From assembly GCF_000242895.2 (NCBI RefSeq), contig NC_021171.1:2204001-2268000 (forward strand): a stretch of DNA of 64,000 nt, given 5' to 3'. Origin of the DNA: Bacillus sp. 1NLA3E (GTDB lineage: Bacteria; Bacillota; Bacilli; Bacillales; Cytobacillaceae). The translations under genes were made by a program, and so were the position numbers. The notes beneath the pieces are model-generated. The model ran no database searches and had not been told where the DNA came from. It saw only the letters and a program-made list of their open reading frames with translations. Shown here one piece after another: positions 51,195 to 60,638 of this stretch; the stretch's first letter is position 1; every line of letters starts with the position of its first letter.

Positions 51195-52442
51195 ATGACT
51201 GAGATTCAAAGAAAAGGAAAAGCTGCCAAAGCAGCAAGTTTTGCGTTAATTGGAGTTACCACAGAGCAAAAGAATGATGCATTAGAAAAAATCGCCCAGC
51301 AATTATTAGTTGATAAGGATTATCTAATCTCCGAAAATGGAAAAGACTTGGAGCAAGGGGAAAAGGCTGGTTTTAATGAATCTGTCCTTGACCGTATTCT
51401 ATTGAACGAAAAGCGCATTTCTGATATGGCAGAGGCTATTCGACTATTAATCAAGTTAAATGACCCAATTGGAGAAACACTAGAATCAATCGAAAAAGAA
51501 AACGGGTTACTGATTAAGAAACGGCGAGTTCCAATCGGGGTTATTGGGATGATTTATGAAGCAAGACCAAATGTCACAATTGATGCAGCGACCTTGTCTT
51601 TAAAAACAGGAAATGCCGTAATTCTTCGAGGAAGTTCATCGGCTCGTTATTCCAATCAAGCCCTTGTTAATTCAATTCATCGAGCATTGGAAAGGACTGA
51701 TCTCCCAATCGATGCAGTCCAGTTGATTGAAGATACAAGTAGGGAAACTGCTAAGGAATTGTTCCATTTAAATGAGTATTTAGATGTCTTGATTCCAAGA
51801 GGTGGAAAAAACCTAATTGATACCGTCGTTCGAGAATCATCTGTTCCAGTATTAGAAACAGGAGCTGGAAATTGTCATATTTTTATAGACGAAACTGCTG
51901 ATCCGGAAATGGCTGAACAAATTGCCATTAATGGAAAAACACAGCGTCCATCAGTCTGCAATGCAATTGAAACAATATTGATCCAGGAAAACTGGTTTCA
52001 AAAACATGGTGAAAAGCTGCTGAAAACACTGCAAAATCATTCGGTAGAAATTTTTGGAGATGAAGAAGTTTGCCAGACCATTTCCTCAGCCAAACTTGCG
52101 ACAGAAGAGGATTGGTGTACAGAATATTTAGCTCTTAAAATAAGTGTAAAGGTCGTCAAAGATGTTGAGGAAGCGATTAATCATATTAATCGATACGGAA
52201 CGAGCCATTCAGAAGCAATTATCACTGAAAACGAGGCACATGCAGCATTGTTTTTAACAAAGGTAGATGCTGCTGCAGTTTATCATAATGCTTCGACTCG
52301 TTTTACAGATGGCTTTGAATTTGGGTACGGAGCCGAAATCGGAATTAGTACACAAAAACTTCATGCTCGAGGGCCAATGGGGTTGCCAGCCTTAACCTCA
52401 AGTAAGTATTATATTTATGGTAATGGACAAATTCGTAAATAA
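51195..52442 (+). CDS. proA: Gamma-glutamyl phosphate reductase
   Basis: 415 residues of the aldehyde-dehydrogenase-like family. Typical segments are [56 protein letters not shown] and the active-site cysteine in [36 protein letters not shown] lies near the end. It reduces glutamyl phosphate with NADPH to the semialdehyde that cyclises on the way to proline. GGGAGG precedes the ATG; operon with proB. Confidence 0.97.
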   Translation: MTEIQRKGKAAKAASFALIGVTTEQKNDALEKIAQQLLVDKDYLISENGKDLEQGEKAGFNESVLDRILLNEKRISDMAEAIRLLIKLNDPIGETLESIEKENGLLIKKRRVPIGVIGMIYEARPNVTIDAATLSLKTGNAVILRGSSSARYSNQALVNSIHRALERTDLPIDAVQLIEDTSRETAKELFHLNEYLDVLIPRGGKNLIDTVVRESSVPVLETGAGNCHIFIDETADPEMAEQIAINGKTQRPSVCNAIETILIQENWFQKHGEKLLKTLQNHSVEIFGDEEVCQTISSAKLATEEDWCTEYLALKISVKVVKDVEEAINHINRYGTSHSEAIITENEAHAALFLTKVDAAAVYHNASTRFTDGFEFGYGAEIGISTQKLHARGPMGLPALTSSKYYIYGNGQIRK

Positions 52443-52454
52443 AAAGACAAAAAA

Positions 52455-52488
52455 GCCAGTCTTTCTAATTAAAGAAAGGCTGGTTTTT
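52455..52488 (+). terminator. Terminator of proBA
   Basis: GCCAGTCTTTC pairs with GAAAGGCTGG and is followed by TTTTTTTT. It overlaps the 3' end of the convergent DUF1284 gene. Confidence 0.88.
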
Positions 52489-52912
52489 TTTCTAAATGCT
52501 GATATTTTTCTTTCATTTCCTTGATGCCTTCTTTACAAACACCATATTGAAGCCAGGAACAACCTTTACAAAGGTAGTCTAAATCATCAGGTTCAACTTT
52601 TGTGGCCACAAGTGATATAAGCTCCGATTTTTGATAATTTTTCCCTTCCATTAAGTTAAGATGATTAATAACCTTTTTGTCCATTGATAATACATGTTTT
52701 TGTGAACCCTCATTAGCCTCACATATTCGTTCGCCTTGATGGGGACATGCTATACAAGCGTTGTCAAAGCCTGCCAGAACCTTGACCGAAAAATCAAGCT
52801 CATCATTTCTGATATCGTTTACGATTTCTGTCATATTAGTGACGAATTCATCGCTATATCCCATTCCTCGAAAGCCCTGAACACAAAGTAGATGATGCCC
52901 TCGTAAAAACAA
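52469..52912 (-). CDS. DUF1284 cysteine-rich protein
   Basis: 147 residues that begin LRGHHLLCVQGFRGMGYS, the signature of DUF1284. Further cysteines occur in CIACPHQGERICEA and LCKGCSWLQYGVCKEG, arranged as for an iron-sulfur or zinc site. Function unknown. The start is a TTG nine bases after GGAGG. Its last codons lie within the proBA terminator hairpin, so the genes end face to face. Confidence 0.88.
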   Translation of the reverse strand: MFLRGHHLLCVQGFRGMGYSDEFVTNMTEIVNDIRNDELDFSVKVLAGFDNACIACPHQGERICEANEGSQKHVLSMDKKVINHLNLMEGKNYQKSELISLVATKVEPDDLDYLCKGCSWLQYGVCKEGIKEMKEKYQHLEKKPAFL

Positions 52913-53125
52913 ACTCCGCCACCTCCATTATTCATATTTTTTATTTTTATGTAAACCTATATATATTTTAGGTTAACACAATTACGTGGAATAGAAAACA
53001 GAATTATCGAGGATTTTGATAACAAAATTGGAAAGAATAAAAAGGAATTTATCCTTCAAGAATGCAAATTTGTTTTTCACCATTAATGAACTGATACCTT
53101 TAAATGCTGAAGGAGAGATCTTTTT

Positions 53126-55222
53126 ATGAAAAAGAGAGACAAACATCATCATGTATTAAAACTCCTATTTACTTCGTTTTCTATAGGTTTAGTTTTGGGA
53201 ACCACCTTTTCCTCCAACATATTAGCAAAAGAAGTAGAAACCGATAAGGAAAGCAATTACACTAAAAAAGATCTCGAATCTGCCACTCCATTATTGAAGC
53301 TTCGAATTATGGAAACAACTGATGTTCATGCTAATCTGATGAGCTATGATTATTATCAAAATGCTCCCTATCTAAAAGTTGGTTTAGCAAAGACGGCTAC
53401 CCTAGTGAAGAATGCTCGAAATGAAGTAAAAAACAGTGTTCTTGTTGATAATGGTGACTTAATTCAAGGAACACCACTCGGAATGTATAAAGCAAAGATT
53501 AATCCTTTAAAACCTGGGGAAGTCCATCCAATATTTAAAGCGATGAATATAATGAAATATGATGTGGCGACATTAGGGAATCACGAGTTTAACTATGGTT
53601 TAGAATATCTCGAGGAAGCTTATAATGATGCAAATTTTCCTTATATAAATGCCAATGTCTATTTAGATGACCATGATAAAAACCAAAATAATGACAAGAA
53701 TAAGTTCCAGCCCTATAAGATTATCAAGAAAAAAGTTATAGATGAGAAAGGCAAGAAACACATTTTGAAGATGGGCTATATCGGCTTTGTCCCACCACAA
53801 ACAAATGATTGGGATAAAGCCAATCTTCAAGGAAAAGTTATCGTGAAAGATATAGTAACAACGGCAAAAAAATTCATCCCAGAGATCCAAAAAAAGGGTG
53901 CCGATCTAATCGTTGCCTTGGCACACACCGGCTTTAGTGGTAATAAAGATGATACTGAGAATGTTGTTTATGCTTTAAGTGAAGTTACTGGAATTGATGC
54001 TATCACCTTCGCCCATACTCATAAGTTGTTTCCAGAAAAATCAGGAAAAACTCTTGGCGAAATGTTTCTGGGCCCGGATAAAACTCCCTGGCCTGGAGTC
54101 AATTATGAAATAGGAACGATTAACGGAGTTCCAGTGGTTCAAGGTGGTTTTGGTGGGGGATCATTAGGAATCATTGACCTAGACCTAAACAAAGTGAAAG
54201 GAAAATGGAGGGTAGTTGGATCAAAGTCATTTACTCGCCAAATTTGGAAAGATGTTACAGATCCAACTACTGGAATCATGAAGGCAGAAAGTGTCGTAAC
54301 ACCCGATAAAGCGATTGTAAATGCAGTAATTGGGGAGCACAATGAGGTGATAAATTATGTGGATACTTCCATTGGCAGAACAACTAAAGATATCCATAGC
54401 TATTTTGCATTGGTTCAGGATGACCCTTCTATTCAAATTGTGACAAATGCTCAAAAATGGCAGATCAAAAAATATATTGATAAAGAAAAACCAGAACTTA
54501 AAAATATGCCTATATTATCTGTTTGTGCTCCATTTAAAGCTGGTCGAAATGGCGTAGAGGATTATACCGAAATTAAAAAAGGGGATTTAACCATCCGCAG
54601 TGCTGCCAACTTATATTTATATGATAATACCTTAAAAGCAATTAAGGTGAAGGGTAAGGTTGTAAAGGAATGGCTAGAAATGTCGGCCGGAAAATTTAAT
54701 CAGATTGACCCTTTAAAAACCGAACCTCAATTTTTACATAATCCAAAATTCCCTTCCTTTAATTTTGATGTAATCGATGGTGTTCAGTACCAAATTGATG
54801 TAACCAAACCTGCTAAATATGATTCTAACGGGAATGTAATTAATTCCAATTCAAGTCGGATAAGTAAGTTTATCTACAATGGTAAGCCAGTTGATTTGAA
54901 CCAAGAGTTTATTATCGTAACAAACAATTATCGTGCCGGAGGAGGCGGTAATTTTCCCGGGGTAAAGGGGAGTGAACTAGTGGTTGATTCGGCTGATGAA
55001 AACTGGCAAGTGCTCATGAACTATATCAAGGAAGTAAACGAAATAACTCCAACCACAGATAACAATTGGTCGATTGCACCCATTAATAAAACCGTAAACG
55101 TGATATTTATTTCTTCGCCCCGCGGGTCATTGTACATAAATCCAAGCAGTAAAATCGCTTATTCCAATCAAACTGATGATCAAGGCTTTGGAATATACAA
55201 ACTAGATCTTAACCAAAAATGA
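53126..55222 (+). CDS. Secreted bifunctional 2',3'-cyclic-nucleotide phosphodiesterase / nucleotidase (CpdB/YfkN-like)
   Basis: 698 residues with a signal peptide (about 1-35: LLFTSFSIGLVLGTTFSSNI, LAKE). The metallophosphatase domain shows MRIMETTDVHANL-like METTDVHANLMSYDYY, VDNGDLIQGTPLG, TLGNHEFNYGLEYL and FAHTHKLFPE; the 5'-nucleotidase C-terminal domain (about 410-640) contains GDLTIRSAANLYLYDNTLKA and NNYRAGGGGNFPG. It hydrolyses extracellular cyclic nucleotides or nucleotides to recover phosphate and nucleosides. No LPxTG anchor is present. AAGGAGAG precedes the ATG. A weak hairpin follows at 55236-55261. Confidence 0.94.
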   Translation: MKKRDKHHHVLKLLFTSFSIGLVLGTTFSSNILAKEVETDKESNYTKKDLESATPLLKLRIMETTDVHANLMSYDYYQNAPYLKVGLAKTATLVKNARNEVKNSVLVDNGDLIQGTPLGMYKAKINPLKPGEVHPIFKAMNIMKYDVATLGNHEFNYGLEYLEEAYNDANFPYINANVYLDDHDKNQNNDKNKFQPYKIIKKKVIDEKGKKHILKMGYIGFVPPQTNDWDKANLQGKVIVKDIVTTAKKFIPEIQKKGADLIVALAHTGFSGNKDDTENVVYALSEVTGIDAITFAHTHKLFPEKSGKTLGEMFLGPDKTPWPGVNYEIGTINGVPVVQGGFGGGSLGIIDLDLNKVKGKWRVVGSKSFTRQIWKDVTDPTTGIMKAESVVTPDKAIVNAVIGEHNEVINYVDTSIGRTTKDIHSYFALVQDDPSIQIVTNAQKWQIKKYIDKEKPELKNMPILSVCAPFKAGRNGVEDYTEIKKGDLTIRSAANLYLYDNTLKAIKVKGKVVKEWLEMSAGKFNQIDPLKTEPQFLHNPKFPSFNFDVIDGVQYQIDVTKPAKYDSNGNVINSNSSRISKFIYNGKPVDLNQEFIIVTNNYRAGGGGNFPGVKGSELVVDSADENWQVLMNYIKEVNEITPTTDNNWSIAPINKTVNVIFISSPRGSLYINPSSKIAYSNQTDDQGFGIYKLDLNQK

Positions 55223-55276
55223 AAAAAGTGATGTCGCAGTGATGGATAGGGTCATCACTGCCTGTTTAATGTTATA

Positions 55277-55292
55277 GATGTCTATACCACAA
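55277..55292 (-). promoter_or_regulatory. NagR-type dre site, distal
   Basis: The minus strand reads TGTGGTATAGACATCT, which contains the TGGTATAGAC core of NagR/DasR response elements. It lies about 150 bases before nagA, in the opposite orientation to the proximal site. Confidence 0.65.
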
Positions 55293-55372
55293 TAAACGTA
55301 AATATTAACATCTCACAAACGAGAAAATTTTAACACTAAGATAACAGCTTATAATCAACGTTTTTTCTCCAT

Positions 55373-55388
55373 CTGGTATAGACAACTA
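55373..55388 (+). promoter_or_regulatory. NagR-type dre site, proximal
   Basis: TCTGGTATAGACAACT closely matches the Bacillus NagR (YvoA) dre sequence. It lies about 50 bases before nagA and should mediate repression by the NagR encoded downstream, relieved by amino-sugar phosphates. Confidence 0.8.
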
Positions 55389-55438
55389 TATTAATCTAGT
55401 AATATCATAAAATTAACGAAAAGAAGGAGACTAAAGTC

Positions 55439-56635
55439 ATGGATAAAGTAAATATGATTTTGCTCAGAAACATCAAAATTTATGCAGAAAATGCGACTTA
55501 TAATTCAGGATATATAAAGATCAAAAACGGAAAAATAATTGAGATAGGCGAAAATAGTAAGTTAACAGAAGAAGAAAATTATAAGGAAATTCCACTTCCG
55601 GGAAATTATTCTGTCATTCCTGGAATGATCGATATTCACATACATGGTGCAGATGGGGCAGACTCGATGGATGGAACATGTGGTGCACTTGATACCATTT
55701 CAGCTGCCCTTACAAAGGAAGGGACCACTAGTTTTCTGGCAACAACAATGACACAAGATAAGTCTTTAATCGAAGAAGCAATCCAAAATGCCGGGGACTA
55801 CATTACACATTTCCAAAAAGAAGGACATGCAGAAGTTTTGGGAATTCATCTTGAAGGTCCTTTTATAAATAAAGACATGGCTGGAGCTCAACCCATACAT
55901 CACATCATAGAACCGGATGTTTCATTATTTAAACGATGGCAGGATCATTCCCAGCAAACAATTAAACTAGTTACCATGGCTCCAGAGGCAAAGGGCGGCA
56001 TGGAATTGATTCGTTATTTAAATGAAAATGGTGTAGTCGTATCCATTGGTCACTCGAATGCAAACTATGAGGAAATAGATCAGGCAATAGAAGCCGGTGC
56101 AAAACAAGTCACTCATTTATTTAATCAAATGAGGGGGTTGCATCACCGTGAACCTGGTATAGTGGGAGCTACATTTCTACGAGATGAACTAAGAGCTGAA
56201 ATAATCGTTGATGGAATCCATATTCGGCCAGAAATAGTGAAGCTTGCTTTCCAACAGGTCACAGACCAACGTCTCATTTTAATAACCGACGCAATGCGTG
56301 CAAAAAGTATGAAAAACGGGGTTTATGATCTTGGTGGCCAAGAAGTGACAGTAGCAGATGGAAAGGCTACCTTAAAGCGTGGAACTTTAGCAGGAAGTGT
56401 CTTAAAAATGGGGAATGCCTTCAAAAATATTCTGGCATTTACAGGTTGTACAATAGAGAGCGCAATCAAAATGGTCTCTGAAAATCCAGCTAAGGAATTG
56501 GGTTTATTTGAAAGATTGGGTAGCATTTCAACTGGTAAGGACGCAGACATGGTAATTTTGGACGGAAATTTGGATGTATTTATGACGATTTGTAAAGGGA
56601 AAATTGCTTTTAAAAAAGGAGAGATCAACATATGA
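55439..56635 (+). CDS. nagA: N-acetylglucosamine-6-phosphate deacetylase
   Basis: 398 residues of the amidohydrolase family. Metal and catalytic motifs are PGMIDIHIHGADGAD, LGIHLEGPFIN, SIGHSNANYEEID, VTHLFNQMRGLHHREPGIVG and LITDAMRA. It removes acetate from GlcNAc-6-P to give GlcN-6-P in amino-sugar catabolism and wall recycling. AAGGAG precedes the ATG; a second ATG five codons on is possible. Its stop overlaps an ATG with a strong ribosome site that once began nagB. Repression by NagR is expected from the two dre sites. Confidence 0.96.
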   Translation: MDKVNMILLRNIKIYAENATYNSGYIKIKNGKIIEIGENSKLTEEENYKEIPLPGNYSVIPGMIDIHIHGADGADSMDGTCGALDTISAALTKEGTTSFLATTMTQDKSLIEEAIQNAGDYITHFQKEGHAEVLGIHLEGPFINKDMAGAQPIHHIIEPDVSLFKRWQDHSQQTIKLVTMAPEAKGGMELIRYLNENGVVVSIGHSNANYEEIDQAIEAGAKQVTHLFNQMRGLHHREPGIVGATFLRDELRAEIIVDGIHIRPEIVKLAFQQVTDQRLILITDAMRAKSMKNGVYDLGGQEVTVADGKATLKRGTLAGSVLKMGNAFKNILAFTGCTIESAIKMVSENPAKELGLFERLGSISTGKDADMVILDGNLDVFMTICKGKIAFKKGEINI

Positions 56636-56704
56636 AAATTATCGGATTTTAGATTATCAGCTTCTTGTTTCAGGTGATACAAAAAGTGAAGCATTAGTCA
56701 GCTG
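56632..56704 (+). pseudogene. Scar of a deleted nagB (glucosamine-6-phosphate deaminase) gene
   Basis: AAAGGAG and an ATG (56632) overlapping the nagA stop (ATGA) open MKIIGF, the typical NagB beginning, then a TAG. The next bases in another frame read DYQLLVSGDTKSEALVS, which resembles a late NagB segment with GxxKAEA. About 70 bases remain where some 730 would be expected. In B. subtilis nagB lies exactly here, between nagA and nagR. Confidence 0.55.
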
Positions 56705-56826
56705 ATTAATGAGGCATAAGTGAAACTTTTCCCGCATCTGCCTTAAAAATGTATCGTGTGTTACTATTATTGCAAATGGAATGAACTATCAAAGATTAGG
56801 GTAGTTATTTGAGAGGAGAACAGTTC

Positions 56827-57549
56827 ATGATCGATAAAAATTCCCCGGTTCCAATATATTTTCAAATAGAAGAAATAATTAAAAGCACAGTTGAAACGGG
56901 GAAACTAAAATACGGGGATATTATTCCATCAGAACGTGAATATGCGGAGGAATTTAAAGTCAGTCGAATGACAGTTAGACAGGCAATTTCCAATCTAGTA
57001 AATAAGGGTCTTCTAAGCCGTATTAGAGGAAAAGGAACCTTTGTTGCAGAACGGAAAATAGAACAAGCCTTACAAGGTTTAACGAGTTTTACCGAGGATA
57101 TGAAGGCAAGAGGCATGGAGCCGAGTAGCAAGTTAATTAGTTTTTCTATTATCCCGTCAGACCAACAGATTTCTAGCTTATTGGGGATTGGAGAGCATGG
57201 AGCGGTTTATGAGATTAAGCGAATTCGCTTTGCTGATGAAATGCCAATGGCGATTGAATCGACCTATGTTTCTGCAAACCTTGTTAAGGGATTAACCGAA
57301 GAGATTGCAGAGAAATCATTGTATCAATTCATTGAAAAAACAGCAAAGTTAAGAATAGCAAGTGCCTCGCAAGTGATTGAATCATCCATTGCTGACAAAA
57401 AAGAAGCAAAATATTTGATGATTAAAACAGGGTCACCTGTCTTGCTTATTCAACGTCATACCTTTCTAGAGGATGGAACTCCGTTTGAAGTTGTTAAGTC
57501 CACTTATCGAGGTGACCGTTATAAATTAATGATGAATATGAAAAGATAA
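56827..57549 (+). CDS. nagR: GntR/HutC-family regulator of amino-sugar use
   Basis: 240 residues from the ATG at 56827 (GAGGAG eight bases upstream; a TTG at 56809 is not needed). The winged helix (VPIYFQIEEIIKSTVETGKL, FKVSRMTVRQAISNLVNKGL, SRIRGKGTFVAE) is followed by a UTRA effector domain (about 85-235). NagR/YvoA binds dre sites and is released by GlcN-6-P or GlcNAc-6-P. Its place after nagA and the two dre sites upstream of nagA support the name. Confidence 0.92.
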   Translation: MIDKNSPVPIYFQIEEIIKSTVETGKLKYGDIIPSEREYAEEFKVSRMTVRQAISNLVNKGLLSRIRGKGTFVAERKIEQALQGLTSFTEDMKARGMEPSSKLISFSIIPSDQQISSLLGIGEHGAVYEIKRIRFADEMPMAIESTYVSANLVKGLTEEIAEKSLYQFIEKTAKLRIASASQVIESSIADKKEAKYLMIKTGSPVLLIQRHTFLEDGTPFEVVKSTYRGDRYKLMMNMKR

Positions 57550-58026
57550 ACAATCCATTTTTGTTTGGGGAATTTCTTGTTTAATCAATATTTTGATGAA
57601 CGATGGCGATTTCGTCCTGAAGATATTGTAATCGTTGCATAGACTGCAGGGTTAATCTCGTTCCTATAGATAGATGTAGACCGTTTTTCAAGAAAAGGGT
57701 ACTTATGTAATTGTGATCACTTTCCATCATTAATAGTCGAATGGATGCCAAAAGCACCTTTGGACTATTTTTTTTTAGTTCTTCCTAAGGTGAATATATA
57801 TATACATGTTCAGTTACGAAAGAACAGTAATGAACGTATAGACGGTGGAAATATTTGACATAAAATTGTAAAAAATACAATGAAAATTCAAAAGGAAATA
57901 GAAATCATTCATGGAAATTAATCTATATCAAATATTCTTAACCTAGATTTACTCGATGGAGCTAAAACACCTCAGAGGACCTTGGCCTTAAAATCTATTT
58001 TAAAAAAATGGAAGGGAGAGAATGGA
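57550..58026. other. Gene-free gap
   Basis: No gene is supported between nagR and the enoyl-CoA hydratase gene. A hairpin-like segment (CCAAAAGCACCTTTGG then ACTATTTTTTTTTAG, 57752-57779) could terminate transcription. A minus-strand frame at 57579-57641 encodes only a 20-residue peptide without a ribosome site. Confidence 0.5.
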
Positions 58027-58803
58027 ATGTCAGTACCAGTTATTTACAGAGTGGAAAACCAAATTGGACATATCATCATGAACCGCCCTAATAAACTAAA
58101 TGCTCTTTCCGAAGGTCTCGTCGCAGGGGTGATTGATGCTTTAAGAGTTGCAGAGGACGATCCTGAGGTAAAGGTGATCATTCTTTCTGGAGAAGGTAGT
58201 TCATTTTGTGCAGGTGGAGATATTGAATTAATGAAGGAACTAGAAGGTGCCAGCGAAATATCTAAATATATTGAAATGATTTCATCACTAACAAAAACGA
58301 TTGTCGATCTTGATAAATATGTAGTGACAGCTGTTCGTGGTTATGCTGCAGGAGCTGGTTTCAGTATCGCCCTTGCTTCAGATTTTGTTGTTGCAGAAAG
58401 ATCTTCAAAATTTTCTTTAAGCTTTGCTAAGTTAGGGTTAATACCTGATTTAGGACTTACAAAACATTTAGTAGATCATGTTCCTTTGGCCATTGCAAAA
58501 GAGTGGATTTCATCTGGAAAAATCATAACTGCTGAAGAAGCGTTTTCAAACGGGATGATTAATCGAATTGCAGATCATAACGTTCTTCAGGAAGCTGTTG
58601 ATTTTTCAAAATTCATAATTAATGGAGCACCACTTTGCAATAAATATGTTAAACACTTATTAAACCGAGCTGGTTCAAGTAATTTTGATGTAGCACTTAT
58701 GAATGAAAATATGGTCCAAACTGTATTGCTCCAAACTAAAGATTACCAAGAAGGGGTACGAGCTCTTTTAGAAAAACGTCCACCAATGTTTATAGGGAAT
58801 TAA
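58027..58803 (+). CDS. Enoyl-CoA hydratase/isomerase family protein
   Basis: 258 residues from the ATG at 58027 (AAGGGAGAG upstream; the TTG at 57982 is not supported). The crotonase fold shows IIMNRPNKLNALSEGLV, the oxyanion motif SFCAGGDIELM and GYAAGAGFSIALASDFVVAE. The usual catalytic Glu of hydratases (in GxxPxxG..) appears as LGLIPDLGLTKHL, where Asp replaces one position, so hydratase versus isomerase activity is open. It probably acts in fatty-acid or aromatic-CoA breakdown. No other beta-oxidation gene is nearby. Confidence 0.9.
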   Translation: MSVPVIYRVENQIGHIIMNRPNKLNALSEGLVAGVIDALRVAEDDPEVKVIILSGEGSSFCAGGDIELMKELEGASEISKYIEMISSLTKTIVDLDKYVVTAVRGYAAGAGFSIALASDFVVAERSSKFSLSFAKLGLIPDLGLTKHLVDHVPLAIAKEWISSGKIITAEEAFSNGMINRIADHNVLQEAVDFSKFIINGAPLCNKYVKHLLNRAGSSNFDVALMNENMVQTVLLQTKDYQEGVRALLEKRPPMFIGN

Positions 58804-58817
58804 TCGATAAAATGAAA

Positions 58818-58848
58818 AACCAAGGAGGCGTTAATCGGTTCCTTGGTT
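58818..58848. terminator. Terminator between convergent genes
   Basis: AACCAAGGA pairs with TCCTTGGTT; convergent genes end at 58803 and 58863. The U-tract is weak. Confidence 0.7.
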
Positions 58849-58862
58849 AAGTTAAAAAATAT

Positions 58863-59651
58863 TTATTTAAGCAAGCCTAACGATTTTAATCCATTATAAA
58901 TCCCAGAGTCATTAACAGTTGAAGTAGTATGTTTCGCATAGGAAAATAAATCAGGATGTCCATTTCCCATCGCAAAACCTTCCCCGACGAAAGAAATCAT
59001 TTCTTTATCGTTAAGACCATCCCCAAACGCAATAGAATGCTCTCGTGGAATGTTCAAATGCTCCAACATGGATTGAACCGCGACCCCTTTATTGACATTT
59101 TCCATAATAACATCAAAGCAGTGGTGCATTCCTGCCACGTTGACTGGTGATAAAAAGATTCCATCAAACTTAGGATAATAGATCCGTTCGCTTTGTTCAT
59201 TCGTAATCACAGTCATGGCTAATATATCATTCATGATATTTGTGGTGAATAATTTGTTCTTTCTAAGATCAAATTCATTTAAAAAATCTTTAACCCGTGG
59301 AGACTCCAAATTGGTAGGGAGGTTATTAGTCCTTGTGTAAAAAATCAAATCATGATTTTTATTTTCGGCAACACTTAAGTATTCCGTTACGATCTCATGT
59401 TTCATATATTCCTTGAAAACTTCCTGTCCTTTATAAATGGCGAACGCACCATTGTAGGCGATAAAAGAGTCGATTTTCAGTTCTTTGGCTGTGTCCAATA
59501 TTTCGTGAAGAGGTCTGCCAGTCGCCAAAACGACTTCGATTCCTTTCTTTTTCATTTCGTTAATTGCAGTGATTGTTGATTCTTCAATAGTATGGTCTGG
59601 TCGCAATATTGTGCCGTCCATATCTAAGAATAATATTTCATAATCTTTCAT
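58863..59651 (-). CDS. HAD-superfamily Cof-type phosphatase
   Basis: 262 residues starting at the ATG at 59651 (AGGAG eight bases upstream). Motif I FLDMDGTIL, motif II VVLATGRPLHE, and motifs III/IV KGVAVQSML with IAFGDGLNDKEMISFVGEGF. A IIB cap lies in the middle. A general sugar-phosphate or cofactor phosphatase; the substrate is unknown. Second Cof-type gene in the window (the other is at 28901). Confidence 0.9.
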   Translation of the reverse strand: MKDYEILFLDMDGTILRPDHTIEESTITAINEMKKKGIEVVLATGRPLHEILDTAKELKIDSFIAYNGAFAIYKGQEVFKEYMKHEIVTEYLSVAENKNHDLIFYTRTNNLPTNLESPRVKDFLNEFDLRKNKLFTTNIMNDILAMTVITNEQSERIYYPKFDGIFLSPVNVAGMHHCFDVIMENVNKGVAVQSMLEHLNIPREHSIAFGDGLNDKEMISFVGEGFAMGNGHPDLFSYAKHTTSTVNDSGIYNGLKSLGLLK

Positions 59652-59790
59652 AGCTGAAACTCCTAACATTTTGTATTAATCCCAAATAAATGTAATGTAA
59701 ATCATTAATATGGTTATAGAATAGCATAGTCAAACTGGTAATCGTAGTATTTTTGATCACCAACTGTGAAGGAGCTGATAACTAAAAAAG

Positions 59791-59815
59791 GGCTTACCGG
59801 TTTATATCGGTAGCC
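59791..59815 (-). terminator. Terminator of the DUF1906 gene
   Basis: GGCTTACCG and CGGTAGCC form a hairpin; the minus strand continues CTTTTTTAG. Confidence 0.75.
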
Positions 59816-59868
59816 ATTCAATAGGATCCCTAGTATTCAAGAATATAAAAATGAAAACTTATTATATT

Positions 59869-60516
59869 TCACCATAAAAGATCAAATAATCTTAGATTAA
59901 TTAGATTAGTATCGATTTGATACTCCTTGTCGTCTCTTCCATATTGCCAGCCCCAAACATTGGATTGACAGGGAGGTTTTGATGGCCTAAACCTTGGGGC
60001 GTTTCTAGCCCTTGAGACCCCAGTTTCAGGTCTTGCGCTCCATAAAACGACTTGGTTTCCAAGATCACTATTTTTTGAAATTGCCTCACAGTATCCTTGT
60101 TGGAAAATTTTTTTTATCGGATCAAAGTAGATTCCCGCTTTATAGTCATTAGTATACATCGTATTGATATACCCGTTGATCCATGCTGCATCAACAGCAA
60201 AATTTCTTTCAATATATGCAAATAGGATTTTTCCCTTAGGAAACCCGAGTCTCTTTGCGTGGTAAATCATATTCTTTGCAACAGTTCTTCCCTGACGTTC
60301 CCCCGTTGCATGTGTAAAGTTGCTATATATTGGCATGATTTTCGTTCCGCTATTTCTAAGTAAAGAAATTTCGTCTCTCGTTAATCCGTTCGCAGCATTT
60401 GGAACTGTAACTAAATATCTTCCCCAAAATAATGGCTTGCCAAATTGATTTAAAACACATTCATATAATTCTTTGTCCACTGTTGCCGCCGAGTCAACTC
60501 CCCAGATGTGGTTCAA
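59869..60516 (-). CDS. DUF1906 glycoside-hydrolase-like protein
   Basis: 215 residues that match the DUF1906 (Rv2525c-like) TIM-barrel family: WGVDSAATVDKELYECVLNQ, FWGRYLVTVPNAANGLTRDE, GTKIMPIYSNF and AGIYFDP near the middle, WGWQYG near the end. The family resembles GH25-type lysozymes, but catalytic activity is often unproven. There is no signal peptide, so it may act inside the cell (in spores, for example) or be released by lysis. The start is a TTG with AAAGGAGAAGG upstream. Confidence 0.87.
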   Translation of the reverse strand: MNHIWGVDSAATVDKELYECVLNQFGKPLFWGRYLVTVPNAANGLTRDEISLLRNSGTKIMPIYSNFTHATGERQGRTVAKNMIYHAKRLGFPKGKILFAYIERNFAVDAAWINGYINTMYTNDYKAGIYFDPIKKIFQQGYCEAISKNSDLGNQVVLWSARPETGVSRARNAPRFRPSKPPCQSNVWGWQYGRDDKEYQIDTNLINLRLFDLLW

Positions 60517-60596
60517 TCCATTCCTTCTCCTTTCGGGAAAAAGCTGTAATCATACAATATATGTGTTTGGGTTGGATTCATTCTTATAAATGAAAG

Positions 60597-60628
60597 AAAC
60601 CCGCCATTGGGGTTAACCGGCGGGTTTC
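60597..60628. terminator. Bidirectional terminator
   Basis: AAACCCGCC pairs with GGCGGGTTT around ATTGGGGTTAACC, with TTTCTTTC on both sides. Confidence 0.8.
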
Positions 60629-60638
60629 TTTCATAATT

